DNA from: Roseomonas sp.
GTDB lineage: Bacteria > Pseudomonadota > Alphaproteobacteria > Acetobacterales > Acetobacteraceae
Direction: 5' to 3'
Assembly: GCA_020249435.1 (NCBI GenBank)
Contig: JADCFQ010000003.1
Coordinates: 1 to 64,000, forward strand
DNA length: 64,000 nt
A program made the position numbers and the translations under genes. Shown here in pieces: positions 55,562 to 64,000 of the stretch. The notes below the pieces were generated by a model. That model had not been told where the DNA came from, did not search any database, and saw only the letters and a program-made list of their open reading frames with translations. Each line of letters opens with the position of its first letter. The stretch's first letter is position 1.

Positions 55562-56577
55562 GTGGATTGCTGCGGTAGCGTCACGGCAATGCGCCCAACC
55601 GGCTTGCCATTGCTGTCTGCGATATCGCCTTCCACCGCTTGCACCAGCGCGGCCGTCGCGGCAGCATCCAGCAGGCCAAGCCGGCCAAGCAATGCCGCGA
55701 AAACCCCCATCTTGGCGCGCGATGCGCCATCGGCAAGTTTAACCGCAATCCCCAAGCCCTGATCCGGCACAAAGCCCACGACGAAACCTTCAGCGCCGCC
55801 TTTCAGCAGCACACGGCCATTGGTGGCGCGCACAATGCGGCTGGTCGCCTGATCCCGCCCGGAAAGATGATCCGGATGTTTCGCAATAGCAGCCTGAAAT
55901 CTTTCAATCGCATTGCGCCGTGCTGGGCTTGCCACCTTGCGTGCGGCCCAACGCGCGGCCGCCTGCGCCATGGCCTGCATGGAAAGCGCCAGCGCTGGCA
56001 AGCCGCAGCCATCCACACCCGCCTGCAAACGCCCCGCATCGCTGCCGAGCAATTCCGACAATATCTCCAGATAAAGCTTTTGCGTCGGATGCGCGGGATC
56101 ACCATAACCCGCCACCGGCGCGCCAAGCTTCTGCGACACACTCAAGAAACCGCAATGCTTGCCGGAACAATTATGATAGATGCGGGACCGATCGCCACCG
56201 GCGCGATAAATCTTCGCCTGATCCGCCGCCGCGCGCGGCATATCCGGCCCGCAAACCAGCGCCGATTCAGAAAGCCCCATGCGCGCCAGCCAATCACGCA
56301 CCAAAGCCACCTGAAAATCCTCGGCGCTATGGGATGCACAGGAAAGGGCGAGGTGTTCTTCAGTCAACCCCAGCGCATCCGCCGCGCCAGTTTCCACCAA
56401 AGCGACCGCCTGATAGGGTTTGAGTGAGGATCGCGGAAAGGTGACAAAGGCAGGATCACCCATTGCCAGCAGCTGACGCCCATCGCTGTCCATCACCACG
56501 GCAATGCCGTGATGAATGCTTTCTACCGCTGGGCCGCGGTGGATTTCTGCCAATTGCACAAACGGGTTTTGCATCAT
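55558..56577 (-). CDS. Asparaginase, Rhizobium etli type (class 3)
   Basis: A 339-residue protein of the AnsA-type asparaginase family first described in Rhizobium etli, unrelated to the E. coli enzymes and related to serine-hydrolase-like folds. Key motifs: FPRSSLKPYQ (Ser and Lys of the active site), HNCSGKHCGFL and GVDGCGLP, whose cysteines and lysine bind the metal site. It hydrolyses asparagine to aspartate and ammonia. Three start codons lie in a row (GTG 56580, ATG 56577, ATG 56574); 56577 best fits the AAGG site. Confidence 0.9.
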   Translation of the reverse strand: MMQNPFVQLAEIHRGPAVESIHHGIAVVMDSDGRQLLAMGDPAFVTFPRSSLKPYQAVALVETGAADALGLTEEHLALSCASHSAEDFQVALVRDWLARMGLSESALVCGPDMPRAAADQAKIYRAGGDRSRIYHNCSGKHCGFLSVSQKLGAPVAGYGDPAHPTQKLYLEILSELLGSDAGRLQAGVDGCGLPALALSMQAMAQAAARWAARKVASPARRNAIERFQAAIAKHPDHLSGRDQATSRIVRATNGRVLLKGGAEGFVVGFVPDQGLGIAVKLADGASRAKMGVFAALLGRLGLLDAAATAALVQAVEGDIADSNGKPVGRIAVTLPQQST

Positions 56578-56604
56578 CACTACCTTGTCACGACCATGCG
56601 TGTT

Positions 56605-57615
56605 CTAAAAACCTGCCAGCACTACCTTGCCGATCATGCCGCCGCTTTCCACCAGCGCATGCGCCTGCGTCAGATTGGCCGCGGTTATCTTACCGAGGTT
56701 GCGTGTCATGGTGCCACGCATGCGCCCGGCTTCGATCAGCCCGGCAACCTCATTCAACAGACGGTGCTGTTCGATCATGTCGGGCGTGTTGAACAAGGGC
56801 CGCGTGAACATGAGCTCCCAATGGATCGAGACCGATTTGCGCATCACATCGCGCGCATCCACCGGCGCCTGGCTTTCAATCAGCACGATGCGGCCTTGTG
56901 GGGCGACAGCTTCAACCATCGCGGCCCAATTCTTGGCTGTGGTATTGGCGGAATAGATGTAATTCGCGCCGCGCAGCCCCAATGCCTTCATCTGTGCGGC
57001 GATATCGCCGTGATGATCCACCACATGATGCGCGCCCAAATCGCGGCACCATTGCACGCTTTCCGCGCGCGATGCGGTCGCCACCACCGTCAGCCCGGTC
57101 AGCGCACGCGCCATCTGGATCACCATGGAACCAACGCCGCCCGCGCCAGCAATCACCAGTAGCGTCTGCCCCTGCCCGCCACCTTGCGGCACGCCAAGCC
57201 GATCAAACATGCCTTCCCAGGCGGTAATCGCCGTCAGCGGCACGGCAGCGGCTTCGGCAAAGGTCAGGTTGCGCGGCTTCCGCCCAACAATGCGTTCATC
57301 CACCAGATGCAATTCAGCATTGGTACCGGAACGATTGATCACGCCGGCATAAAACACCTCATCACCCGGGCGAAACAGCGTGCAATCCGGCCCCACCGCG
57401 CGCACCACACCCGCACCATCAAAGCCGAGGATGCGCGGCGCCTCACCGGGGTCATCGCGCCGGCGCACCTTGGTATCAACGGGGTTCACCGATACGGCGT
57501 GGATTTCGACCAGCAGATCACGCCCGCTTGGCGCGGCGGGGGCTGCGATATCCAGATCAATCAGCGCATCCGCCTGATCAATCGGCAGGCATTTCCGGTA
57601 TCCAACGGCTTTCAT
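56605..57615 (-). CDS. Zinc-free MDR quinone-oxidoreductase-like protein
   Basis: A 336-residue medium-chain dehydrogenase of the quinone oxidoreductase/ZADH1 type. It opens MKAVGYRKCLPIDQADAL, has SVNPVDTKVRRRD, ILGFDGAGVV and the NADPH-binding VIAGAGGVGSMVIQMARAL. The catalytic-zinc cysteine of true alcohol dehydrogenases is missing. ATG 57615 has a GAGGG site upstream. It is probably in line with the asparaginase gene 28 bases downstream. Confidence 0.88.
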   Translation of the reverse strand: MKAVGYRKCLPIDQADALIDLDIAAPAAPSGRDLLVEIHAVSVNPVDTKVRRRDDPGEAPRILGFDGAGVVRAVGPDCTLFRPGDEVFYAGVINRSGTNAELHLVDERIVGRKPRNLTFAEAAAVPLTAITAWEGMFDRLGVPQGGGQGQTLLVIAGAGGVGSMVIQMARALTGLTVVATASRAESVQWCRDLGAHHVVDHHGDIAAQMKALGLRGANYIYSANTTAKNWAAMVEAVAPQGRIVLIESQAPVDARDVMRKSVSIHWELMFTRPLFNTPDMIEQHRLLNEVAGLIEAGRMRGTMTRNLGKITAANLTQAHALVESGGMIGKVVLAGF

Positions 57616-57639
57616 CGCAACCCTCAATCCCTTTGTGTA

Positions 57640-58359
57640 TCAGCCAACGCGCAACAGCGCCGGCCCTTCTTCACGCAGCCAGACCTCGGCTTCCTCACGA
57701 TGCGGGGCCAGCGCCGCGACATGCGCCCAAAAGCGCGGAGAATGGTTCAGCTCCCGCAAATGCGCGACCTCATGCGCGACAACATAATCCAGCACTGCAT
57801 CCGGCGCCATGACCAGGCGCCAGGAAAAGGCAAGTGTGCCATCTGGCGCGCAAGACCCCCAGCGGCTTTGCGTATCCTTCACGCGAATGGCCTTGATGGC
57901 GACGCCAAGCTTTTCTGCATGTATCGCAGCTAAAGGCAGTATGCGCCGCTTTGCCTCACCACGCAGAAAATCGCGCAAGCGCCGTGGCAGAAATTCCACC
58001 GCGCCCGTCACGATGATGGCGCCATTTTCCAGGAAGGCACCGCCGCGCCGTGAGGGATCATGCAGCACCGGATGCGGCACACCACCAAGCGGCACTGCTG
58101 CACCATCCGCCAGAGAAATGCTCGGCGCCAAAGCCTTGATGCGCTTCAGCACCCAGGCGGCGTGCGTCGTCAGAAGCTCCATACCCGCACGGCGGCTCGC
58201 GCGCATGGGCAGCGTCACCACCACATCGCCGGCGCGGGGATCAATGCGCAAACTGATCGAACGCGCGCGTTCCGAACGACGCCAGCGCACCGGGCAAAGC
58301 TCTGCCGGCCCCAGCAAGCCAGGGCGCAGCGGCACCATTTCCGAATCGGGCAGAGACAT
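57640..58359 (-). CDS. YgjP/SprT-like metallopeptidase
   Basis: A 239-residue protein of the M48-related YgjP-type family (DUF45). The zinc motif is HEVAHLRELNHSPRFW, preceded by the typical KDTQSRWGSCAPDGTLAFSW. The N-terminal part has RSISLRIDPRAGDVVVTLP. ATG 58359 or GTG 58362 may start it. Such proteins are thought to be metal-dependent peptidases; partners are unknown. It is divergent from the EamA transporter gene. Confidence 0.87.
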   Translation of the reverse strand: MSLPDSEMVPLRPGLLGPAELCPVRWRRSERARSISLRIDPRAGDVVVTLPMRASRRAGMELLTTHAAWVLKRIKALAPSISLADGAAVPLGGVPHPVLHDPSRRGGAFLENGAIIVTGAVEFLPRRLRDFLRGEAKRRILPLAAIHAEKLGVAIKAIRVKDTQSRWGSCAPDGTLAFSWRLVMAPDAVLDYVVAHEVAHLRELNHSPRFWAHVAALAPHREEAEVWLREEGPALLRVG

Positions 58360-58434
58360 CACCGCACCATGCCGTCAAGCGCCACCAATTTTCAACCGCT
58401 TGACACTCGGGCGGTTTCGCGTGCGAGTGTCGCC

Positions 58435-59328
58435 ATGCGTTTCGCGCTCAACGCCATTTTGCCGCTTTTGCTGCTAGGCACCATTTGGGGCGCCACGCCG
58501 ATTTTCGTGAAGACCTTGGGCGGCATGGGTTGGCCGCCACTGATGATCGCCTTGGGCGCTTCGGGTTTCAGCACCATTACCTTGCTCACGGTTTGTTTTG
58601 CGCGGCGCGAAATCCCCGCGCTCAGGCGACCTTATCTGATTCATTATGGCGTTTCAGGGCTGACCGGGCTGGTGCTGTCCAACCTGTTTGGCTTCACAAG
58701 TTTGCAGCATATTCCAGCGGGTTTCTTTTCCCTGCTGATTCCGCTTTCGCCCATGCTGACGGTGCTGGGCGCCATGGCGCTACGCATGGAAAAACTATCC
58801 TGGCGGCGCATCGGTGGCAGTGTTCTGGGCCTGGTCGGCATTGGATTGGCGATGGCGCCAGGTGCCGCGCTACCGGACCCGGAGGCGCTGCCCTGGGCTT
58901 TGCTCGCGGCCTTTACGCCGGTTTGGTATGCGGTGGCCAATATCGCTGGTGTGAAGCTTGCACCGCGCGGCGCAGCACCCTTGGCGCTGGCAGCCGGCAC
59001 TTGCGGCGCGGCGGCGCTGATGATGGCGGTGATTGCCTTTTCAACCGGGCAGATCCGCGCCGTGGATATTGCCGGGCTGCCCATCACCATGGCGCAAGGC
59101 GTGCTGCTGGCGCTCGCCTATCTGATCTATTTCCGATCACTCGCGACCCAGGGCGGCGTGGTGACATCGCAGGTGGGTTATATCGTCACCATCACCGGGC
59201 TGATCTGGGGTTTCGCGATTTTTGGCGAGGTGCCGGGCTGGCTCACCATCCCGGCAGCGGCCTTGGTCTTTATCGGGCTGGCGCTGGTGACATTGCCCGG
59301 CAAGAAAATCACCCAATCAAATGCTTGA
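58435..59328 (+). CDS. EamA/DMT-family transporter
   Basis: A 297-residue membrane protein with ten hydrophobic helices in two EamA repeats. The first begins LPLLLLGTIWGATPIFVKTLGG; the second is marked by TPVWYAVANIAGVKLAP. The family exports amino acids, nucleosides or other metabolites; the substrate cannot be inferred. ATG 58435 is the first sensible start; the frame is open further upstream but antisense to the peptidase gene. Its last 20 bases overlap the convergent cupin gene. Confidence 0.88.
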   Translation: MRFALNAILPLLLLGTIWGATPIFVKTLGGMGWPPLMIALGASGFSTITLLTVCFARREIPALRRPYLIHYGVSGLTGLVLSNLFGFTSLQHIPAGFFSLLIPLSPMLTVLGAMALRMEKLSWRRIGGSVLGLVGIGLAMAPGAALPDPEALPWALLAAFTPVWYAVANIAGVKLAPRGAAPLALAAGTCGAAALMMAVIAFSTGQIRAVDIAGLPITMAQGVLLALAYLIYFRSLATQGGVVTSQVGYIVTITGLIWGFAIFGEVPGWLTIPAAALVFIGLALVTLPGKKITQSNA

Positions 59329-59623
59329 GTTCGGTTTCCACAAAGGCGAGCGACGCAGTGCCTCCATTGACGACATTATGCTCAACCCCTGCGGCGCGCG
59401 CATAAGCCACGCCGCATTTGAGTTCTGCCGTCATCGTCTCACCGCCCGGCAATTCGACCAATAGCGTCCCATCGGTTGCCGGCACGACCACATAGGCCAT
59501 GCCGTGGCGATGCCAGCCGGTTTCCGCGCCGGGTTCAAAATCCCAGCGCGTGACACGCACATTGGCATCATCAATTTGCACGGTCGCGACCGCCGGCGGG
59601 CGGCAGCGCAAGGGTTCGCGCAT
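59309..59623 (-). CDS. Small cupin-domain protein
   Basis: A 104-residue single cupin. The metal-binding pattern GWHRHGMAYVVVP is near residue 37, with a further histidine in GVEHNVVN. It is placed four bases after the aldolase-family gene, so the two may be coupled; a function in sugar or acid metabolism is possible but unproven. The start at 59623 is chosen because the sequence upstream lies within the aldolase gene. Confidence 0.8.
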   Translation of the reverse strand: MREPLRCRPPAVATVQIDDANVRVTRWDFEPGAETGWHRHGMAYVVVPATDGTLLVELPGGETMTAELKCGVAYARAAGVEHNVVNGGTASLAFVETELKHLIG

Positions 59624-59627
59624 ACGC

Positions 59628-60566
59628 CTATCCCGCTGCCTTGGCGGGCGAAAGCCCAGGCAGAGGCAGCGCCCCCGCCGCGCCCCAGGCGGCCCAAACC
59701 GCTTCGGCCTGAGCGGCATTCAGCGGCAGATGCGGCGGGCGAATGGTGCGCCAACCCGCATCCCCCGTACTGCGCGCAATGATCTCACGGAGCCCCGGGA
59801 TCAGCGGCACGGAAGTCGCGGCCTTGCGCGTCGCGTTCAACACAGCCTGCGCCGCATCGGCTTCAGCGCCGGTGCGCTTGGCATAGACAATGCCGCCCCA
59901 ATGCGAATTGCCATTCGATGCCGCAGTAATGCAGCCCGCACCACCTTCGGCCAGGATCCTTTGCAGGAATTCATCGCTGCCGGAATAAACCTCAAACCCA
60001 TCCTTGGCGAAGGCCTGCACCATGGCCTGCATATTGGCGTAGTCGCCCGATGAATCCTTCACACCCTTGATGGTGCCAGGGAAGGCCTTGATCAGGCGTT
60101 CCAGCAAGGAAAGGCTGAAGGGCACCGCCGATTGCTGAGGGAAGTGATACAGGTAAACCTTCGCGCCGCCACCAATGCGGTTCAAGGCTTCCGAGAAATA
60201 GGCGAACAACCCATCATCCGACGGACCCTTGTAATAGAAGGGCGGCAGCATCAGCACGCCGGGGCAGCCGGCATCGCGCGCATGCTTGGTCAGTTCCACG
60301 CTATCCATCAGGCTCGCGCAGCCCGTGCCTGGCATCATGCGCGCTGCCGGAATGCCGCGCGCAATCAGCCCTTCCAGAATGGCCTTGCGTTCATGCAGGC
60401 CGAAGGAATTTGCCTCACCGGTGGTGCCCAGCACGCCAAGCCCGGTGCAGCCATTGGCCAGCAGCCATTTGGCATGCGCCGCCATGCGATCCAGATCGGG
60501 GGTCAGATCGGGCTTCATCGCCGTCAGCACCGCGGCATTCACGCCGCCATAAATCGCGTCCTTCAT
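59628..60566 (-). CDS. Dihydrodipicolinate synthase-family aldolase
   Basis: A 312-residue TIM-barrel class I aldolase. The Schiff-base lysine is in GTIKGVKDSSGDY and the catalytic tyrosine in VYLYHFPQQS. The GTTGEANS loop is present in LGVLGTTGEANSF, typical of the family. Members make or split 2-oxo sugar acids, 4-hydroxy-2-oxo acids or dihydrodipicolinate; since the GLGVLGTTGEANSFG pattern is shared by all, the exact reaction is open. It lies upstream of the cupin gene. Confidence 0.88.
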   Translation of the reverse strand: MKDAIYGGVNAAVLTAMKPDLTPDLDRMAAHAKWLLANGCTGLGVLGTTGEANSFGLHERKAILEGLIARGIPAARMMPGTGCASLMDSVELTKHARDAGCPGVLMLPPFYYKGPSDDGLFAYFSEALNRIGGGAKVYLYHFPQQSAVPFSLSLLERLIKAFPGTIKGVKDSSGDYANMQAMVQAFAKDGFEVYSGSDEFLQRILAEGGAGCITAASNGNSHWGGIVYAKRTGAEADAAQAVLNATRKAATSVPLIPGLREIIARSTGDAGWRTIRPPHLPLNAAQAEAVWAAWGAAGALPLPGLSPAKAAG

Positions 60567-60634
60567 TGGGGCTTCCTTCGTGAGGCTTGAAAAAACTTCT
60601 GCGCCTTAGTCGCGCGGGGAGCAAGCCCAGTCAA

Positions 60635-61366
60635 TCACTGAAATAGTCGCAGAAGCATCTCCGCGCCGGCAAAGGCAATGAAGTTATTGATCCCATGCAG
60701 CCACATGCCAAACCTTGGGCTCCCGGTCCTCGCCCGCGCAAAGCTCAACAATAATGTCAGCGGCAAGAGCGAAAGCATACCAAACGGGCCGCGCAAATGG
60801 ATCAGCAGGAAAGCCGCACTCGTAAGACCGATGGTGAGCCAAAGGCCGCGTTCCTCCAACCGACGCCAAAGCCAATGCCGAAAGAAGCTTTCCTCGACTA
60901 TTGGCGCTATGATCACCGGTACAATGAATGCGATAAGGTAGGACATCCAGAAGATGACGAAGAGGTAGCCTTGGAATTGCTGCGCCAAGGTAATCGGGCT
61001 TGGCCCCAGCCGCAGATCAAGCCCAAACAGGAGCTTTCGCAAACCAAGCACCGCAAAGGGCAGCAAAATAGCAGCGAAAATCAACAAACCCTTGGCAGCG
61101 ACACCAAGACCGCCTTCCTTTTGTGCGGCAGGAAATAGTCTGGCATCGCGCTTGGCCACAACGAACAAAAGCGCATAGGAAGCGATGGCGCCGCAGAGCA
61201 TGGCGATATTGCCTGCTGCGATGGCGTCAAGCCCAACGACATTTTTGAGCAGTACAAGGCTGACGGCGACCGTACACGCCTGCGTTATCAGGAAAAGCCC
61301 AAGCCATAGAACCAACGACCAAATGGTCGTGGCCAAGGATTTGTCCTCAGATGGCGTCGTCTCCAT
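60635..61366 (-). CDS. CPBP-family intramembrane protease
   Basis: A 243-residue protein with about seven or eight helices. The CAAX-protease/Abi motif is seen as VEESFFRHWLWRRLEE, a histidine in FLLIHLRGPFGM and a final GMWLHGINNFIAF. Family members process prenylated or other membrane peptides, or protect against bacteriocins. ATG 61366 is chosen over TTG 61402 on composition. Substrate unknown. Confidence 0.86.
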   Translation of the reverse strand: METTPSEDKSLATTIWSLVLWLGLFLITQACTVAVSLVLLKNVVGLDAIAAGNIAMLCGAIASYALLFVVAKRDARLFPAAQKEGGLGVAAKGLLIFAAILLPFAVLGLRKLLFGLDLRLGPSPITLAQQFQGYLFVIFWMSYLIAFIVPVIIAPIVEESFFRHWLWRRLEERGLWLTIGLTSAAFLLIHLRGPFGMLSLLPLTLLLSFARARTGSPRFGMWLHGINNFIAFAGAEMLLRLFQ

Positions 61367-61398
61367 ACAGCGATGATGCACGCATCCAAGGCGGAGGC

Positions 61399-61881
61399 TC
61401 AAGCGCCATTCTTCACCTTCCGCGGCATCATCCCCGGCCAGCGCACCACATGATCTTCCAAAGCCCCAGCCTTGCGTTCATCAATCGCGCGCCCGCGCAC
61501 AGAAACACCCGCGCGATGCACGCTTTCCGGATCGCCCGAGACCAGCGGGTGCCACCAGGCCAAATCCCTACCCTCAGCGACCATGCGATAGGCGCAGCTT
61601 GGCGGCAGCCAATCAATCGTAGCGAGCTTTTTCGGCGTCAGCTTCACGCAATCCGGTACGCGTTTCTTGCGCCCCGCGTAATCGGAACAACGGCAGCTCT
61701 GCAAATCCAATAACCGACACGCCACTTCGGTATAGGCGAGCGCATCGGTATCCTCATCACGCAGCTTATGGAGGCAGCAGCGCCCGCAACCATCGCACAG
61801 GCTTTCCCATTCCGCCCGAGACATCTCGGCGAGCGTCTTGCTTTTCCAGAAAGGCGTTTTGTCAGACACGCCAGAAGTCAA
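61399..61881 (-). CDS. YcgN-family cysteine-cluster protein (UPF0260)
   Basis: A 160-residue protein with the family's cysteine-rich core: [16 protein letters not shown], then [15 protein letters not shown] and DCVKLTP. The spaced cysteines suggest a bound metal or iron-sulfur cluster. Nothing is known of its function. It precedes the CPBP-family gene by 32 bases on the same strand. Confidence 0.9.
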   Translation of the reverse strand: MTSGVSDKTPFWKSKTLAEMSRAEWESLCDGCGRCCLHKLRDEDTDALAYTEVACRLLDLQSCRCSDYAGRKKRVPDCVKLTPKKLATIDWLPPSCAYRMVAEGRDLAWWHPLVSGDPESVHRAGVSVRGRAIDERKAGALEDHVVRWPGMMPRKVKNGA

Positions 61882-61902
61882 ATGACGGCAAAGCGCCTTA
61901 TC

Positions 61903-62697
61903 TCAACGGCGACCACCGGAAGCAGGCGGCAGGCTTTCCGTCTGCACGCGACCCGGCGCTGCGCTGCCTTGCGTGGTGCCACCCGAGGGTGCCGCCGAAT
62001 TGCCGCCACCGCTTTCCGGCCCGCCAAGGCGCATCAGCGCGCCGCGCAGCGGGTCGCTGCCGGGGTTATGCAACTCCATCGCCACCACCACCTGCCGCGC
62101 GCTTGCCTCTCGCCCGAAATAGGCCCGCATGGCGGAGCTATTGGCCGACAGCACGGCGCCATCCAGGGTAATGCCAGCGAAAAGCCCTCGGCTACGACCA
62201 ATGGTGACGATATCCGCGCCCACCGCTGCCGTTGTGGCGCCCTGGATGCTGCGCCCGAGGGTCGCGAAAGCAAGCCCGGCCTCGGCACCGAATTTGAACT
62301 GGCTATCCAGAACGGCGTTGAGGCCCTTTTGCGTCATGATCAGCGAAATCACCTGCGCATCCTGCAAGCCGGCCTGCAGGCCGAAGCTGCCGCCGACCAG
62401 GCTATAGAAGGCGGGGGAGGACCAGGACCCGCCACCACCGCGCGCGGCCAGCACGCATTCGCCAAACTCGCCGCCGATGAAAAACCCGGCGCGGAAGACC
62501 CTGGGGCAGATCAAGACGCCCTTCGCGTTGCGCAGCAGCGCGCGGGCATCGCCGGTGTTATCCGCCGGGCCCATCATTTCCTGGAGCGTCAGCGTGGCGC
62601 GGTCCACCAAGGCCTGTTCTTCGGCCTGGGCGCGTGCGCCGCCGGAAAAGCCAAGCATGCCAAGGAGTAAGGCGCTAAAAAGCATGAGAGGGCGCAT
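61903..62697 (-). CDS. SYLF-domain lipid-binding protein
   Basis: A 264-residue exported protein: signal peptide RPLMLFSALLLGMLG ending near ARAQ (residue 24), then a SYLF (YSC84-like) domain. The domain is recognised by GVLICPRVFRAGFFIGGEFG and AGLQDAQVISLIMTQKGLNAVL. The C-terminus is low-complexity (Gly/Ser/Pro-rich). The domain binds phosphoinositides in eukaryotes; in bacteria it is mostly periplasmic and of unknown role. ATG 62697 gives the signal peptide; 62706 is an alternative. Confidence 0.88.
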   Translation of the reverse strand: MRPLMLFSALLLGMLGFSGGARAQAEEQALVDRATLTLQEMMGPADNTGDARALLRNAKGVLICPRVFRAGFFIGGEFGECVLAARGGGGSWSSPAFYSLVGGSFGLQAGLQDAQVISLIMTQKGLNAVLDSQFKFGAEAGLAFATLGRSIQGATTAAVGADIVTIGRSRGLFAGITLDGAVLSANSSAMRAYFGREASARQVVVAMELHNPGSDPLRGALMRLGGPESGGGNSAAPSGGTTQGSAAPGRVQTESLPPASGGRR

Positions 62698-62779
62698 GAA
62701 AACCATTTCCCAACCCGTTGATTCGCCAGACTCTACACCAAGGATTCGCGTCGGGGGAAGAGTTTCTTGCAGACTGCGC

Positions 62780-63418
62780 TCAAACCCCTGCTGGCGCCGG
62801 GGTCCAGGGTTCCTCATTCACCGACGCCACACGCCAATCAAGGCCGTGTTTTTCAATGCGGGTCAGGGACAGGTTCTTGATACTGAAGACCAAAGCCTGA
62901 TCCGGCGAAAGCCCCATCGCATGGGCCAAAGCGGCGCGGATCGAACCACCATGCGCCACAATCACGATATCCTGGCCTTCCAATAGCGTCGCCAGGCGTT
63001 CCAGCACGGCGGCAACACGCGCCTGCACGTCGCGGAAGCTCTCCCCGCCCGGCGGATGTTCCTCACCGGCATGGGGCCAGAAGGGATGCGCCGGGCGCGT
63101 CAGCAGCGCGGGCAAGGCCTCATGCGGGATGCCCTGCCATTCGCCGAGATACTGTTCGGCGAAATCGCGTTCCGCTTCCAAATCCGCGTCAGGATAGCCC
63201 GCCGCAAACACCGCCGCGGCAGTGGCGCGGGTGCGGGAGAGGTTGGTGACAAACCAACGCGCCGGCTGCGGCAGACGCTCAGCCAACCAGCGATAGGATG
63301 CCGCTTCTTCCTGCAAGGCCAGATCGCATAAGCCGACATCCATGCTGCCATAGAGCACCGCGCGGGCTGATGGTTCCACCAGCGCGTGGCGGACCAGGAA
63401 AAAGCGCGTTGGCGTCAC
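62780..63418 (-). CDS. Histidine phosphatase family protein
   Basis: A 212-residue phosphoglycerate-mutase-like phosphatase. The phospho-acceptor histidine is in LVRHALVE (RHA rather than the usual RHG), the arginine in NLSRTRATA, and the second histidine in VIVAHGGSIRAAL. The sequence resembles cobalamin (alpha-ribazole) phosphatases and other small-molecule phosphatases, but no cobalamin genes adjoin. It overlaps the DUF2237 gene by four bases. Confidence 0.88.
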   Translation of the reverse strand: MTPTRFFLVRHALVEPSARAVLYGSMDVGLCDLALQEEAASYRWLAERLPQPARWFVTNLSRTRATAAAVFAAGYPDADLEAERDFAEQYLGEWQGIPHEALPALLTRPAHPFWPHAGEEHPPGGESFRDVQARVAAVLERLATLLEGQDIVIVAHGGSIRAALAHAMGLSPDQALVFSIKNLSLTRIEKHGLDWRVASVNEEPWTPAPAGV

Positions 63419-63828
63419 GCCGGCGCATCCAGGGCATGCGCCATCAGATCATCCAGCGCGCAGATCTGCAGTGCCGCTTCATGCGTTGCTTCCAACAAGA
63501 CGGGCGGCGCAAATCCCGCGCGGCGCGCTTCTTCCCAACGCGCAGCGCAAAGGCACCAGCGATCACCCGGCGAGAGCCCGGCAAAGCCATATTCAGGGCG
63601 CGGCGTGGAAAGATCATTCCCGGCTGCCTTGCTGAATTGCAGAAATTCAGCGCTGACTTGCGCGCAGACCACATGCAGCCCGATATCTTCAGGCCCCGTA
63701 TTGCAGCAGCCATCACGGAAAAAACCGGTGAGGGGCGCCACCGAACAGGGCAGCAAAGCCCCGCCCAAGACATTGCGCTTGCCGGCCTCGGCAGAGGCCG
63801 GCTTCAGCCAATCAAAGCCAGCGCTCAT
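63415..63828 (-). CDS. DUF2237-family protein
   Basis: A 137-residue protein matching DUF2237: NVLGGALLPCSVAPLTGFFRDGCCNTGPEDIGLHVVC near the start and LSPGDRWCLCAARW in the middle. Several conserved cysteines are seen. Its role is unknown. It lies between pckA and the histidine phosphatase gene, with 4-bp overlaps to both, so the three form an operon. Confidence 0.9.
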   Translation of the reverse strand: MSAGFDWLKPASAEAGKRNVLGGALLPCSVAPLTGFFRDGCCNTGPEDIGLHVVCAQVSAEFLQFSKAAGNDLSTPRPEYGFAGLSPGDRWCLCAARWEEARRAGFAPPVLLEATHEAALQICALDDLMAHALDAPA

Positions 63829-64000
63829 GCCGCAGCGCGAATGGCAGCCGCCTTCACATCCGCATCCACCGCATCGGCATAGGTCGCGAAATTCGCCTCA
63901 AACCGCGCGACCAGATCGCGCGCCGTGCGATCATAGCCGGCCTTGTCGGCCCAGGTCTCACGCGGGTTCAGCATTTCACTCGGCACGCCATTAAGCGCCT
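63825..64000 (-). CDS. pckA: Phosphoenolpyruvate carboxykinase (ATP), 3' end only
   Basis: The last 58 codons of a gene running off the right edge. The peptide with GVPSEMLNPRETWADKAGYD followed by ARDLVARFEANF is the characteristic C-terminus of ATP-type PckA, which converts oxaloacetate to phosphoenolpyruvate. The stop TGA at 63825-63827 overlaps the DUF2237 start. The catalytic part lies outside the window, so only the family is supported. Confidence 0.8.
   Translation of the reverse strand, partial: ALNGVPSEMLNPRETWADKAGYDRTARDLVARFEANFATYADAVDADVKAAAIRAAA

Noticed and set aside
58399-58434. Sigma-70 promoter with TTGACA before the EamA gene
   Set aside because: TTGACA is present at 58400-58405, but no acceptable -10 box follows at 16-18 bp and the distance to the ATG is very short.

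Overview
The window is a 64 kb stretch of GC-rich chromosomal DNA from an alphaproteobacterium, most likely a member of the Acetobacteraceae/Rhodospirillales. I infer this from the family content and codon bias: a System I cytochrome c maturation operon with ccmI, a transketolase-gap-pgk cluster, a Rhizobium etli-type asparaginase and a complex I NDUFA9-like protein. Gene density is very high. Neighbours often share ATGA stop/start overlaps, and no gene-free stretch exceeds 300 bp.

Layout. 1-260: an unassigned edge followed by a run of five consecutive hairpins. 260-7.2 kb: a TauD-type dioxygenase, recX coupled to the azlC/azlD amino-acid exporter and an MFS carrier, then a convergent three-gene ABC export system (ATPase, FtsX-type permease, membrane-fusion protein). 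7.3-9.0 kb: tRNA-Thr(CGT) and a scar of mobile DNA. In the scar an IS630-family element with a frameshifted transposase abuts 144 bp of an IS21-family element, which in turn truncates a CNT-type nucleoside transporter gene. 9.0-15.3 kb: rmuC, purH, a small DMT protein, an AmpG-like MFS protein, a Yip1-domain protein and an NDUFA9-like reductase. 15.5-23.1 kb: gltD-gltB (glutamate synthase, small subunit first), a rhodanese and an FMN alpha-hydroxy-acid oxidase. 23.1-30.5 kb, minus strand: an AsmA-type protein, a fused 5-oxoprolinase, a Rieske protein and an EVE-domain protein. 30.7-35.9 kb: ccmCDEFGHI, chained by 4-bp overlaps; ccmA and ccmB are absent here. 36.0-37.7 kb: an isolated, visibly less GC-rich gene for a CAP10/GT90-type glycosyltransferase. 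37.8-44.8 kb: tkt-gap-pgk, then a flavin monooxygenase and a zinc-type dehydrogenase. 44.9-50.1 kb: a small membrane protein, cydD-cydC, a nucleoside deoxyribosyltransferase and an alpha/beta hydrolase. 50.1-54.7 kb: a complete branched-chain-amino-acid-type ABC importer, with an unusual tandem hairpin module between the two permease genes. 54.8-64 kb: mostly minus-strand metabolic and envelope genes, ending in the 3' end of pckA at the window edge.

How the genes work together. Several units are ordinary housekeeping: nitrogen assimilation (gltDB), purine synthesis (purH), central carbon metabolism (tkt/gap/pgk, pckA), cytochrome c maturation and thiol export (ccm, cydDC). No defence system, CRISPR array, prophage or biosynthetic cluster is visible. 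The most unusual signals are the duplicated hairpin module before livM, the nested insertion-sequence junction downstream of tRNA-Thr, the orphan GT90 gene, and the hairpin array at the left edge. None of these was checked by database search; they rest on reading the sequence and on family knowledge.
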